From assembly GCF_029266915.1 (NCBI RefSeq), contig NZ_JARIEF010000051.1, positions 1-63,822 on the forward strand: 63,822 nucleotides of DNA. Reading direction: 5' to 3'. The stretch's first letter is position 1. The number at the start of each line of letters is the position of its first letter. Positions 17,077-26,076 of this stretch are shown one piece after another. The translations under genes and the position numbers were made by a program. Below the pieces are notes generated by a model. That model ran no database searches and had not been told where the DNA came from. It saw only the letters and a program-made list of their open reading frames with translations. The stretch comes from Tissierella sp. GTDB lineage: Bacteria; Bacillota; Clostridia; Tissierellales; Tissierellaceae.

Positions 17077-17307
17077 ATGAAAAAGATAACTGTATATTCA
17101 ACGAGTACATGACCTTGGTGTACAAAGGTAAAGGCTTACCTAGACGAAAAAGGTGTAGAGTACGAAACGTTTGATGTTGGACAGGATAGAGAAAAAGCTA
17201 TGGAAATGGTCAAAAAATCTAACCAGCAAGGTGTACCGGTAATTGATATAGACGGAAAAATCATAGTAGGATTTAACCAACAAAAACTTGATGAACTCTT
17301 AGCTTAA
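17077..17307 (+). CDS. Selenocysteine-containing glutaredoxin-like protein
   Basis: The reading frame gives a 76-residue glutaredoxin/thioredoxin-fold protein only if the TGA at 17110-17112 is read as selenocysteine. Residue 12 then forms the active site U-P-W-C (12-15), where ordinary glutaredoxins have C-P-x-C. All later family residues follow in frame: the VPVIDIDG cis-proline loop (about 53-60) and GF near the end. An AAAGGGG site precedes the ATG. Directly after the TGA a hairpin, GGTAA / TTACC (17127-17131 with 17136-17140, loop AGGC), sits at the distance expected for a bacterial SECIS. The protein should reduce disulphides in the cytoplasm. A standard gene caller would split it at the TGA and drop its first 12 codons or miss it. 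Confidence 0.92.
17113..17152 (+). promoter_or_regulatory. Putative bacterial SECIS element
   Basis: The sequence right after the UGA folds with an upper stem GGTAA/TTACC (loop AGGC with G early in the loop) and a possible lower stem CCTT/AAGG. Bacterial SECIS hairpins begin within about 10-15 bases of the UGA and bind SelB, which fits. Confidence 0.65.
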
Positions 17308-17390
17308 TAAAAGCTTAAACTATTTAAATATAATAGAGGATTAAAATAAAAAGAATCAGTTTAGATTAAATAAATAATTTTAAAATATTT

Positions 17391-17430
17391 AAAGATCCTG
17401 CATATTAATCTATGCAGGATACTTTTTTGT
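17391..17430. terminator. Intrinsic terminator
   Basis: The stem ATCCTGCATA / TATGCAGGAT is followed by a T run on the plus strand. It ends the glutaredoxin transcript, and the A-rich left flank may also serve the convergent amidohydrolase gene. Confidence 0.8.
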
Positions 17431-17459
17431 TTATTTATATTTTTTAAATCTAATTTATT

Positions 17460-19058
17460 TTATCTTTCAAATACAAACTGACCATAGATCATGGTTTTTT
17501 CTACCTTGATATCTTTAATCTCTAGTGGATCTATAGAAAAGATATCCCTATCTATAACTATGAGGTCGGCAAAAAAACCTTCCCTTAGTTTTCCTTTTCT
17601 ATCTTCCTTAAATTCATTGAAGGCACTACCAGCAGTATAAGCATCTATTGCACTTTCGATGTTCATTTTCTCTTTGGGAGAAAAATCTTTCTCTAAAGGT
17701 CCATCTAATCTGGATCTATTTACAGCACAGTGTATATTTGGAAATGGATCAGCAGCTTCTATTGGAGAATCACTGCTTAAGCTCAATCTGGCTTTAGAGT
17801 TATATAAAGAGTTAAAAGCATAAGAAGTCTCAGCTAAAACCTCTCCAACCCTGCTGGCTGCTATTTGAATATCATAGTCCAAAAATATAGGCTGAACTAA
17901 AACTGATAACTCTTCATCTGATATTCTTTGGATCTGTTCCTTAGTGGTTATTTGGCAATGGACAATACTGTGGCGATACTTATTTTTCTTTTTAGAATTT
18001 ACCTTGCTATAGATATCTATAAGGCTTTCTATAGCTCCGTCTCCTATAGCATGAGTTAAAACTTGAATCTTGTTTTTATGGGCAAGTTCTACTAGGGATT
18101 TTAATGTTTTATCATCCAGAGAGTCTAGTCCTTTTGTAGATGGATCATCTCGGTAGGCTTCTTTTAAAAGTGCAGTTCTAGCACCTAGCGACCCATCTTT
18201 AAATAGTTTAAGTGAACCGCGAGATAAAAAAACATCATCATAATCTTTATTTTTAAATTCAGTTCCTAAATATTCCTTAAAGTCTTCTAAGTTTTGAAAG
18301 TTAAACTGATGTGAGTATCGGAGGGAGGTCTTTTTCTCGCGATAGATCTTATGGATGACTCTAAATATCTGCTGGTAATCATTGTTCATAATATCGCAGG
18401 AGCCCACTGAAGTTATACCTTGGCTAATGCAATATTCCATAGCCTTTAAGATCTCTTCTTCTATTTCCTGGTCTTGTTTTTTAGGTGTTATAGATTTTAT
18501 AAGTTTTACGGCATATTCTTTAAAAATACCGTTTGGAAGATTATCTTCTCCAAGTTCTATAATACCGCCTATAACCTTTGGATTTTCTTCCAAGTTTAAT
18601 AATTCGATGGCTTTGCTGTTAGAAGAAGCTAGGTGAAGGCAGACTCTTTCAAAGATAATTGGAATATCGCAGGAAATCTTATCTAAATCGTGTCGGTTTA
18701 AGTTTCTGATGTCCCCTTTAGTAAAATAATCCTGGTTCCAACCTCTTCCTTTCAAGATCCTTATCTTGGGATTAGCCTTTATAAACTCTCTTCCAATAGT
18801 TATTATCTCTTCAATAGACCTGGCAGGGGTTAAATCACACATAGACATAAACTCTCCCATAAGAGAAAGATGGAGATGGCTATCATTTAATCCGGGAAGA
18901 ACTGTTCTTCCTTGGAGATCAATAACTCTATCGGCATCTTCCTTTAGGAAATCATCATTGGTCCCCACCTTTTTTATAAAACCATCTTGAATCAAGGTAG
19001 CTTCTTTAAAAACACCTTTTTCGACAAAGAATTTTGCATTTTTTAATATAGTTCTCAT
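17460..19058 (-). CDS. YtcJ-like amidohydrolase
   Basis: The 532-residue protein is a metal-dependent amidohydrolase of the YtcJ/exoenzyme-regulatory AepA type. It has a small beta domain at both ends (MRTILKNAKFFVEKG at the start, FADLIVIDRDIFSIDP near the end) around a TIM barrel. Metal ligands are visible in the HLHL motif (about 61-64, in GLNDSHLHLS), H in LTHAIGD, H in SIVHCQITT and D in LSSDSPIE. The substrate is not predictable; members act on cyclic amides, formamides or similar bonds. The start follows an AGGAG site. It is monocistronic and diverges from a cupin gene. Confidence 0.85.
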   Translation of the reverse strand: MRTILKNAKFFVEKGVFKEATLIQDGFIKKVGTNDDFLKEDADRVIDLQGRTVLPGLNDSHLHLSLMGEFMSMCDLTPARSIEEIITIGREFIKANPKIRILKGRGWNQDYFTKGDIRNLNRHDLDKISCDIPIIFERVCLHLASSNSKAIELLNLEENPKVIGGIIELGEDNLPNGIFKEYAVKLIKSITPKKQDQEIEEEILKAMEYCISQGITSVGSCDIMNNDYQQIFRVIHKIYREKKTSLRYSHQFNFQNLEDFKEYLGTEFKNKDYDDVFLSRGSLKLFKDGSLGARTALLKEAYRDDPSTKGLDSLDDKTLKSLVELAHKNKIQVLTHAIGDGAIESLIDIYSKVNSKKKNKYRHSIVHCQITTKEQIQRISDEELSVLVQPIFLDYDIQIAASRVGEVLAETSYAFNSLYNSKARLSLSSDSPIEAADPFPNIHCAVNRSRLDGPLEKDFSPKEKMNIESAIDAYTAGSAFNEFKEDRKGKLREGFFADLIVIDRDIFSIDPLEIKDIKVEKTMIYGQFVFER

Positions 19059-19272
19059 ATTTCTCCTCTTTTCTATACTGGATTTATAATTAATTTATCT
19101 TAAAATTTGTTGGCATAAAAATATTGATCTTCTTATTTAAACATCCTTATATAGCTACCCTTTTTTTAGCAATATAGTATTTTTTTAGTTGATAAAAACC
19201 ATATAAAGCTATATACTGAATATTAAGAAAGATAGTAAAACTATTTTTAAGATGATGATAGGAGGAATTAAA

Positions 19273-19803
19273 ATGGAAGGTTACATAGTAAAGGAAATAA
19301 AGGATCTTTATACAGTTATTAAACTTAAAGAATTCAGACAAACAGAAGGCGTAAGATTTGATGTTATGGTAGGAGATATGGTGCCGGAGATTCATGCTAT
19401 AGATAGAGTACTACATAAGGGAGGTTCCGTTTCCCCAGGACCTATTGGAGATGTTGAAAGGCCATGGTATATGCATCCGCACCAAGCGGACAATCTTTTA
19501 GTTCTAAGAGGAACTAGACATATTGAGGTATATACTCCAGAACATGGAAAGGTAGAAAAATTTGTAGTTACACCAGAATATGTTGAACATAATGGTGAAA
19601 GGATAGTTGAAGGCGGAGGCCTTGTAGTTTGGCCTACAAATGTTTTCCACAGGATAGTAAGTGAAGAAGATGGATCAGCCTCAGTAAACCTTGCAACTCA
19701 CTATGATGGATTTGATATAAAGACAAATTTTAATATATATGACTTAAATACAGAAACAGGAGAATACAAGCTCTTAAGAGAAGGATATAAGGATCAGAAA
19801 TAA
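19273..19803 (+). CDS. Cupin-fold protein
   Basis: The 176-residue protein has a cupin barrel with histidine pairs in MHPHQADNLLVL (about 63-74) and VFHRIVS (near 125), the usual metal ligands. The layout is broadly similar to cupin dioxygenases or isomerases, but I cannot assign a reaction. I put the start at 19273, eight bases after AGGAGG; an in-frame ATG 21 bases upstream precedes the binding site. It is flanked by a divergent amidohydrolase gene and ends before a long perfect terminator hairpin. Confidence 0.75.
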   Translation: MEGYIVKEIKDLYTVIKLKEFRQTEGVRFDVMVGDMVPEIHAIDRVLHKGGSVSPGPIGDVERPWYMHPHQADNLLVLRGTRHIEVYTPEHGKVEKFVVTPEYVEHNGERIVEGGGLVVWPTNVFHRIVSEEDGSASVNLATHYDGFDIKTNFNIYDLNTETGEYKLLREGYKDQK

Positions 19804-19838
19804 AAATTATACAGATTAAAACATAGTAAAGAATAGAG

Positions 19839-19882
19839 AGATATAGTATAGTTAAAGTTAGCTATACTATATCTTTATGTAA
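19839..19882 (+). terminator. Intrinsic terminator
   Basis: A long stem, AGATATAGTATAG / CTATACTATATCT, is followed by TTTAT. It ends the cupin transcript. Confidence 0.7.
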
Positions 19883-19965
19883 AGAACTATTGTGGAAAAG
19901 ATATAGAAATAAAAGTAAATAAAGGGAAAAACAATAAAAATAAAAACAGAGGAGTCCTAATTCAA

Positions 19966-21429
19966 ATGAAAATTATTATACCAATTATAGTCGGAGCCGC
20001 TATAGGATATTTTACAAACTGGCTTGCTATTAAGATGCTTTTTAGACCCTTAGAAGAAAAAAGGATCGTTGGAATAAAAGTCCCCTTTACACCGGGTTTA
20101 ATTCCTAAAGAGAGAGAGAGGATAGCAAAGAGTATAGGAGAAGCTGTAGGGATGCATCTTCTAACACCTGAAAAAATAACAGAAGTTATATCAAGTGATG
20201 AAACCAAGTTAAAGTTAAGAAGCTTTATAAACTCTAAGTTGGAGGGATTAAAAAAGAGTGAGAAAACTTTTAAAGAAGCACTAAGCAGCATAGGAAACAA
20301 AGAAAATCATCTTATTTCAGAAAATATAAAAGAAAAGATTTTTAAATCTATTATGTCAGGATTAAAAGATGAAGAGCTAAAGATTAATCTAATAAGATTT
20401 ATAGAAGAAGATATTTACGAAAAGTATAAAGTCAGTGCATTGGATAGTATATTAACTCAAGGTGACAATATGCTAGAAGAGATGAAAGGGTCAGAGAGGT
20501 TAAAAGATTTGTTCATAGATCTCATTGATGTAAAAATAAAAGAGATAAACCAGGAAGATAGGATCTTAAAAGATATAATCCCCCAAAAGTTTATTGATAA
20601 GCTAAACTTGAGTATAGAAGAAAATAAGGAAGCTATAGTTGATAGATTAAGAGAACTGTTTTATAAGCCGAGCATACAAACTAGTATAAAGTTATCTATT
20701 GAAGAATTAGTAGAGCAAAATGTAAGCAAGATGATAACAATGTTTTTAGAGCCTGCTGTTATTTCAGAAAAGGTTTTTTCAGCTATTTCCAAATATGTAG
20801 ACAGTGACCAGGCAGAAGAAGTTACAAGTTTTATCCTCAAAGACTCTATTGACAATATTGCGAGCAGTAAAGTTTCTGCCGTAAGTGAATATATCTCCAA
20901 TATTATAGGACAAGAAGATAGAGAAAACTTATATCAAAAATTTATAGATTATTTTCTCAGTGAAGAAAACAGAAAGAACTTATTATTTATCATAAAAGAA
21001 AATGCAGAGCTCAAAGACGAGAAGATAAAAAGCTCAATTATTAAAAAATTAGAAATAGGTTTGGATGATATCTTAAACTCTGGGAACTTTAAGATTATGA
21101 TAAAAAAACTTATAGATAGCAATATAGATAAAATTATGGGACTATCTATTTCTCAAACATTTAATAAAATAGATGACAAGGAAGTAGAAATTTTGCTTGA
21201 TACTTTTGATAATATATTTAACACTATACTAAAAGATGAGCTATATAATATTATAAAATTATTTAATGTATCTCAAATAGTAGAAGATGAGATAAACAGC
21301 TTTGAGGTAGAATATACTGAAAAGCTTATACTGGATATAGCTGATAGGGAACTTAAAGCTATTACAAGGCTTGGAGCTCTTCTGGGAGCTATAATGGGGC
21401 TGCTGATGCCGCTTTTGCAGATGATATAG
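19966..21429 (+). CDS. DUF445 (YheB-like) membrane protein
   Basis: This 487-residue protein has a hydrophobic helix at each end (about 3-22 and 468-486) and a long, charged, helical middle. The N-terminal block GYFTNWLAIKMLFRP followed by PFTPGLIPKERERIAKSIG is diagnostic of the DUF445 family. Function is unknown; family members in Bacillus affect spore or envelope properties. It is monocistronic, and the start follows an AGAGGAG-like site. Confidence 0.85.
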   Translation: MKIIIPIIVGAAIGYFTNWLAIKMLFRPLEEKRIVGIKVPFTPGLIPKERERIAKSIGEAVGMHLLTPEKITEVISSDETKLKLRSFINSKLEGLKKSEKTFKEALSSIGNKENHLISENIKEKIFKSIMSGLKDEELKINLIRFIEEDIYEKYKVSALDSILTQGDNMLEEMKGSERLKDLFIDLIDVKIKEINQEDRILKDIIPQKFIDKLNLSIEENKEAIVDRLRELFYKPSIQTSIKLSIEELVEQNVSKMITMFLEPAVISEKVFSAISKYVDSDQAEEVTSFILKDSIDNIASSKVSAVSEYISNIIGQEDRENLYQKFIDYFLSEENRKNLLFIIKENAELKDEKIKSSIIKKLEIGLDDILNSGNFKIMIKKLIDSNIDKIMGLSISQTFNKIDDKEVEILLDTFDNIFNTILKDELYNIIKLFNVSQIVEDEINSFEVEYTEKLILDIADRELKAITRLGALLGAIMGLLMPLLQMI

Positions 21430-21598
21430 TAGAGATAGATCCACCAAATCTTAAATATTGTAATGTAGTCTGATAAATGATAAAATTAAACATTAAACAC
21501 GGTAGCACTGCCGGCTAATTTTTTGAATTAAGCGAATGTAGCAATTAAATAGACAAAGAAACAAATGAATTTAGTTACTTAAATTGGAGGTATATACT

Positions 21599-21718
21599 AT
21601 GAAAAAGTTGACTTTTATTTTAATGAGCTTACCAGCTTTAGTTTTATCAGCTGGGGCAAACTATACTTGGATTCCTTCTCCGCCGATTGTTAAACAATTT
21701 TTAAGTTTCTGGAGTTAA
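21599..21718 (+). CDS. Small signal-peptide-like peptide of 39 residues
   Basis: A 40-codon frame (ATG 21599, stop 21716-21718) follows a perfect GGAGG site at seven bases. The product has a basic start (MKK), a hydrophobic stretch (LTFILMSLPALVLSAGA, 4-20) and a short aromatic, proline-rich tail ending SFWS. It has no cysteine. The size and shape recall precursors of secreted signalling peptides or AgrD-like leaders, but no agrB-type processing gene is visible and I know no matching family. It lies 54 bp upstream of a membrane HD-GYP gene, on the same strand and likely the same message. The tail could be a secreted ligand, or the peptide could be a small membrane subunit. Confidence 0.6.
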   Translation: MKKLTFILMSLPALVLSAGANYTWIPSPPIVKQFLSFWS

Positions 21719-21772
21719 TTTCTAAAAATACTAAGCTATTAGCCGGCTTAAAATATACTGGAGATGATAGAT

Positions 21773-23023
21773 TTGCAATTAAACAATAAGACGAAAACAT
21801 ATATAGCATTTATATACTCCATCGCAATTTTAATATTTGTATATTTATTTATAGAGTTTGAAGTTTTAAATATAAAAATGCTTCTTTTTTGGAGTGTTTT
21901 ATCTATTATTGCAGAATCCTTGTTAATAGCTTTATCAAACAATTCAATGGCTGTTTCAGTAGGTTCAGCTATAAATCTATCAGCCATAATAGTTGGGGGA
22001 CCCCTGTTTGGAGTAATAATAGCATCTTTAGGAATGATATTTAGATTTCCTAAGATACCTGAAATTGGATATAGACATATATTCAATACTCCGATTCATA
22101 TAACATTATTTAATGTTTCTCAAGTAATAATTGTAACCGGAATAATGGGTATTTTATATACATTTCCCGGAAGATTTGTAGGAAAGTTTTTTATAGTACA
22201 AACTATCTTTGTACTCCTGATAGGCACTTTGTTAAATACTATGATAATCTCAATCCTTATGTCCTTTCTTAGTGAGGACAAATTTCTAAAAGCATGGGTA
22301 TTGAATATGAAAGGTACAACTTTAAGTGTTATAGCTGTTGGGAGTATAGGTATTATAATGGCACTTTCATTTATAAGCTATGGATATGGAGCTGTTATAT
22401 TGTTTTTTGGGCCCCTGCTTCTGGCTAGATATTCCTTTAAGCTCTACAATGAAATGAGAGCTGTTTCACTAACTACTATTCAATCCTTAAGTAAAGCACT
22501 CGATGCTAAAGATTCTTATACCAGTGGACATGCTTCTAGAGTTGAGGAATATTCTGTAAAACTTGCAAAAGAATATGGGCTATCCTTAGGTGAAATTGAA
22601 AACATAAAAACAGCAGCTATACTTCATGATATAGGTAAAATCGGAATAGTTGATGATATATTAAATAAAAATGGAAAACTCACTGATGAAGAGTTTCAAA
22701 AAATAAAAGAACATCCGAGTGTTGGTGCTGACATCATTGGAGAGATATCATTTTTAAAAGATGTTTCTAAAATTATAAGGCATCATCATGAAAGATATGA
22801 CGGCAAAGGCTATCCTCAGGGCCTTAAGGGTGATGAAATCCCCATAGAGTCCTCTATACTGTCAATTGCTGACTCATATGATGCTATGACATCTAACCGG
22901 CCTTACAGAGGGGCCTTGACAAGAATGGAAGCCTTAAGGGAAATAAATAAAAATGCCGGTACTCAGTTTCATCCAATCTTAGCTAAGAAATTTATCTATA
23001 TTATTTATATTATGGAGAGTTAG
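21773..23023 (+). CDS. Membrane HD-GYP phosphohydrolase
   Basis: The N-terminal half (about 1-225) has about seven hydrophobic segments of a MASE-like sensor type. The C-terminal half is an HD-GYP domain with H285-D286 (AAILHDIGKIG), HHHERYDGKGYP with GYP at 346-348, and IADSYDAMTSNRPYR. Such enzymes hydrolyse c-di-GMP or related cyclic dinucleotides. I favour a TTG start at 21773, nine bases after GGAG (21760-21763); the ATG at 21764 touches the binding site. The small peptide gene just upstream may be part of the same unit and could supply the signal seen by the membrane half. Confidence 0.88.
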   Translation: MQLNNKTKTYIAFIYSIAILIFVYLFIEFEVLNIKMLLFWSVLSIIAESLLIALSNNSMAVSVGSAINLSAIIVGGPLFGVIIASLGMIFRFPKIPEIGYRHIFNTPIHITLFNVSQVIIVTGIMGILYTFPGRFVGKFFIVQTIFVLLIGTLLNTMIISILMSFLSEDKFLKAWVLNMKGTTLSVIAVGSIGIIMALSFISYGYGAVILFFGPLLLARYSFKLYNEMRAVSLTTIQSLSKALDAKDSYTSGHASRVEEYSVKLAKEYGLSLGEIENIKTAAILHDIGKIGIVDDILNKNGKLTDEEFQKIKEHPSVGADIIGEISFLKDVSKIIRHHHERYDGKGYPQGLKGDEIPIESSILSIADSYDAMTSNRPYRGALTRMEALREINKNAGTQFHPILAKKFIYIIYIMES

Positions 23024-23124
23024 TAACTATACTGCTCATTTATCAGACTTTTTAATGAAGTGAAATTATATATGAAACAAGGTAAGATTAAAATAAAATA
23101 AGATTAAATTATGGAGGAATAACA

Positions 23125-24366
23125 ATGAACTTAGATGAATATAATATTGACAAGGAAAATGTAAATATCCAGCCAGTTTTACTTGGAGGAGATATAAACT
23201 GTTACAGTGTAGCACGAGCTTTTCATGAAGCTTATGGCGTAAAATCCATAGCCTATGGAAAGATGGCCCTTGGAGCGACTAAAGACAGCAAGATAATAGA
23301 TTTTAGAATAGATGAAAAAATGACCGGAACTGAAGAAGTTTTAAGAATATTAGATGAAGTAGCCCAAGAGATAAAAGGAAGCAACAAGGTTCCTATTCTG
23401 ATGGGTTGTACTGATGAGTATGCAGAACTTATAATAGACCATAGAGATACCCTGTCAAAGAGCTTTATAACTCCCTATATCCATAAGGAATTAAAAGATA
23501 AGCTAATTGAAAAAGAATCATTTTATGAGATGTGTGAAGAAAAAGGACTATACTATCCTAAGACATACATATTTTCTAAAGGAGACAAGATAATTGATTT
23601 TGAATTTAGTTATCCAGTTATAATAAAACCATCAGATAGTGTTCTATACTGGCAGTTTCCTTTTGAAGGAATGAATAAGGTATATACTGCAAAAAATAAA
23701 GAAGAATTTACAGAAATAACTGATAAGATTTATCAAGGAAAATACAATAAAAACTTGATAATCCAAGACTTTATTCCAGGAGAAGACTCCCAGATGAGAG
23801 TTTTAACCTGCTATTCAGATAGAAATGCAAAGGTCAAGATGATGTGCTTAGGCCACGTACTTCTAGAGGAGCATACTCCTACTGCTATTGGGAACCATGC
23901 TGCAATTATAACTGAGTACGATGAAGACCTTATGAATAAGATAAAAGCATTTTTAGAGGACATCGGATATGTGGGGTATTCAAACTTTGATATCAAGCTT
24001 GACTCCAGAGATAATAAATATAAATTATTTGAAATAAACTTAAGACAGGGAAGAAGCAACTACTATGTAACCGCTTCAGGAAACAATATAGCTAAATATG
24101 TGGTAGAGGACAGAGTACTTGAGAAAAACCTGGAATTTAAGGTTCAGAAAGATCCTTTTTACTGGCACGTAGTTCCAAACGGTGTTGTTTTTAAATACGT
24201 AAAAGATCAGGCCTTGGTTAAGCAAGTTAAGAGTTTGATATCACAGGGGAAGGAAGCTACATCTTTTGGATATAGTAAGGATTTGAGCGGAAACTTTAAG
24301 AGAAGCTTGTATGTCTTCCTATATAATATAAATCAATTTAAGAAATATAAAAAATATTTAGGATAG
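23125..24366 (+). CDS. ATP-grasp carboxylate-amine ligase, D-aspartate-ligase-like
   Basis: The 413-residue protein is an ATP-grasp ligase. Residues such as PVLLGGDINCYSVARAF near the start, MMCLGHVLLEEHTPTAIGN in the middle and FEINLRQGRSNYY (about 305-317) match what I recall of the Enterococcus faecium D-aspartate ligase, which is of nearly the same length. That enzyme attaches D-Asp to the L-Lys side chain of the peptidoglycan precursor. A MurE-type ligase follows and an aspartate/glutamate racemase lies 2.8 kb on, which supports the assignment. The start follows GGAGG. The exact D-amino acid is inferred, not read. Confidence 0.8.
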   Translation: MNLDEYNIDKENVNIQPVLLGGDINCYSVARAFHEAYGVKSIAYGKMALGATKDSKIIDFRIDEKMTGTEEVLRILDEVAQEIKGSNKVPILMGCTDEYAELIIDHRDTLSKSFITPYIHKELKDKLIEKESFYEMCEEKGLYYPKTYIFSKGDKIIDFEFSYPVIIKPSDSVLYWQFPFEGMNKVYTAKNKEEFTEITDKIYQGKYNKNLIIQDFIPGEDSQMRVLTCYSDRNAKVKMMCLGHVLLEEHTPTAIGNHAAIITEYDEDLMNKIKAFLEDIGYVGYSNFDIKLDSRDNKYKLFEINLRQGRSNYYVTASGNNIAKYVVEDRVLEKNLEFKVQKDPFYWHVVPNGVVFKYVKDQALVKQVKSLISQGKEATSFGYSKDLSGNFKRSLYVFLYNINQFKKYKKYLG

Positions 24367-24419
24367 GTTCTACCAGTAGAAATAAAATAGAAACTAATAA
24401 TGTGTAACGGGAGATAAAA

Positions 24420-25904
24420 ATGAAATTAAAAGACTTATTAAAAGATATTGACTTTACTTCAGATAAAAAGATTGAAGAAATAAACAAGATTGAGATAGAA
24501 GATATTTGCTATGACTCTAAGATTGCAGGAGAGAACATGATGTTCACTGCCTTGTTGGGAGAAACTACTGATGGGCATAACTATATAAAGAACGCATATG
24601 AAAAGGGAAGCCGGGTTTTTTTAATCAGCCGTGAAGTAGACCTGCCGGTAGACGCTGTTAAAATTCTAGTTAAGAACACTAGAAAAGTACTATCCCATAT
24701 TTCTTCCAATCTATATAATCATCCTTCAAAAGAACTTAAAATAATTGGAATAACAGGAACTAAAGGAAAGACTACTACAAGTAATTATATAAGAGCAATA
24801 TTTGAAGCGGCAGGTTATAAAACTGGTATCATTGGAACAAATGGAGTTTTTTATGGAGATGTGCAACTAGAGACTGTAAATACTACACCTGAGAGCTATG
24901 AAATACAGAAAATTTTAAGAGCTATGATAGAAGAGGATGTGAAATTCGTAGTCATGGAAGTATCTTCAGGAGGTCTTAAGATGAACCGGGTTGATGATAT
25001 TGAGATTGATCTAGGACTGTTTACAAATATATCAAAAGACCACATAGGGCCTAAGGAACATCCTGACTTTGAAGACTATATGCATTCTAAAGCCAAGCTC
25101 TTTAAACTTGCCAAGCATGCGATTATAAACATAGACGATAAACATAGTACCTATATGATAGATAATGCTACTTGTGGAATAACTACAATATCCAGTGAAG
25201 TTGATTCAGACTTCAGAGCAAAAGACATAGAGCTCTCTGGAAATATAAAAACTTTGGGTTCTAGTTTTACTTGTGTTTCAGAAGATGGAGCTATCGATTA
25301 TAAAATATCTTCTCCTGGAATGTTCAGTATCTACAATGCCCTCTTAAGTATTGCGGCGGCAAGACATTTTAAGATAGAACATTCAACTATAAAAGATGTT
25401 CTAAAAGATGTAAATGTTAGCGGAAGAGTAGAGATACTACCCTTGCTTGACTATGCATCTATAGTGCTGGACTTTGCCCACAATGAGGTAAGTTTGAAAA
25501 ATATAGTTGATACCCTTAACCATTATAATCCCAAAAGGCTGATCTGCTTGATAGGTTCAGTTGGAAACAGATCTATTTTAAGAAGAAAGGAACTGGGTGA
25601 CGTTGCTGCGAGCGAATGCGACGTGTGTATTTTGACATCCGATAATCCAGACTTTGAAGATCCAATGAAGATAATAAATGAAATGAGCGAGTCTTTTTCA
25701 GATTCTGATTGCATATTAATTAAGGAAGCAGATAGAAAACAAGCCATTATAAGAGGGATAAATATGTTAGAAGAGGATGATATACTCCTTTTATCTGGAA
25801 AAGGGCATGAAAATTATCAAATTATAGAAGGCGAAAAAGTTTATTTTAGTGATAAAGAAACTGCAGAAGAAGCTGCAAAGGATCTTTTAAATAGAAAAGT
25901 ATAA
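24420..25904 (+). CDS. murE: MurE-type UDP-MurNAc-tripeptide ligase
   Basis: The 494-residue Mur ligase adds the third amino acid to UDP-MurNAc-L-Ala-D-Glu in the cytoplasm, using ATP. The P loop GTKGKTTT is at 113-120, with GTNGVFY and the TTPES motif that follow it in MurE; ITSDNP-like residues are at 405-410. The position that selects the third amino acid reads DNPD (408-411), whereas meso-DAP enzymes read DNPR. So L-lysine or L-ornithine is the likely substrate. The gene follows the D-Asp-ligase-like gene by 53 bp and probably shares its transcript. Without the rest of the genome I cannot say whether it is the only MurE. Confidence 0.85.
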   Translation: MKLKDLLKDIDFTSDKKIEEINKIEIEDICYDSKIAGENMMFTALLGETTDGHNYIKNAYEKGSRVFLISREVDLPVDAVKILVKNTRKVLSHISSNLYNHPSKELKIIGITGTKGKTTTSNYIRAIFEAAGYKTGIIGTNGVFYGDVQLETVNTTPESYEIQKILRAMIEEDVKFVVMEVSSGGLKMNRVDDIEIDLGLFTNISKDHIGPKEHPDFEDYMHSKAKLFKLAKHAIINIDDKHSTYMIDNATCGITTISSEVDSDFRAKDIELSGNIKTLGSSFTCVSEDGAIDYKISSPGMFSIYNALLSIAAARHFKIEHSTIKDVLKDVNVSGRVEILPLLDYASIVLDFAHNEVSLKNIVDTLNHYNPKRLICLIGSVGNRSILRRKELGDVAASECDVCILTSDNPDFEDPMKIINEMSESFSDSDCILIKEADRKQAIIRGINMLEEDDILLLSGKGHENYQIIEGEKVYFSDKETAEEAAKDLLNRKV

Positions 25905-26076
25905 AAAATGAAATAGTATAAAAACTCTTTGGATAAACAATTTTTGAGATATAAGGGCTCTGATATCCATTAAACTGCTTTAGAATAAGAAGTTATAAGC
26001 AGGATAAAGCTAAAATTAAGACAGAAAAAAGACTTTAAGATAGAGAATTTTAAGATTATGAGGAAGGGGTAAAAAT

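Noticed and set aside
17110-17112. TGA in the glutaredoxin frame taken as a nonsense mutation (pseudogene)
   Set aside because: It falls exactly on the first active-site cysteine position, the frame is otherwise intact and well started, and a SECIS-like hairpin follows. Selenocysteine is the better reading.
21470-21530. Hairpin CGGTAGCACTGCCG considered as the 3' part of a c-di-GMP-I riboswitch ahead of the HD-GYP gene
   Set aside because: The required upstream core elements (GGCAAACC and GACGCAAAGC-like segments) are not present, so only a small hairpin can be claimed.
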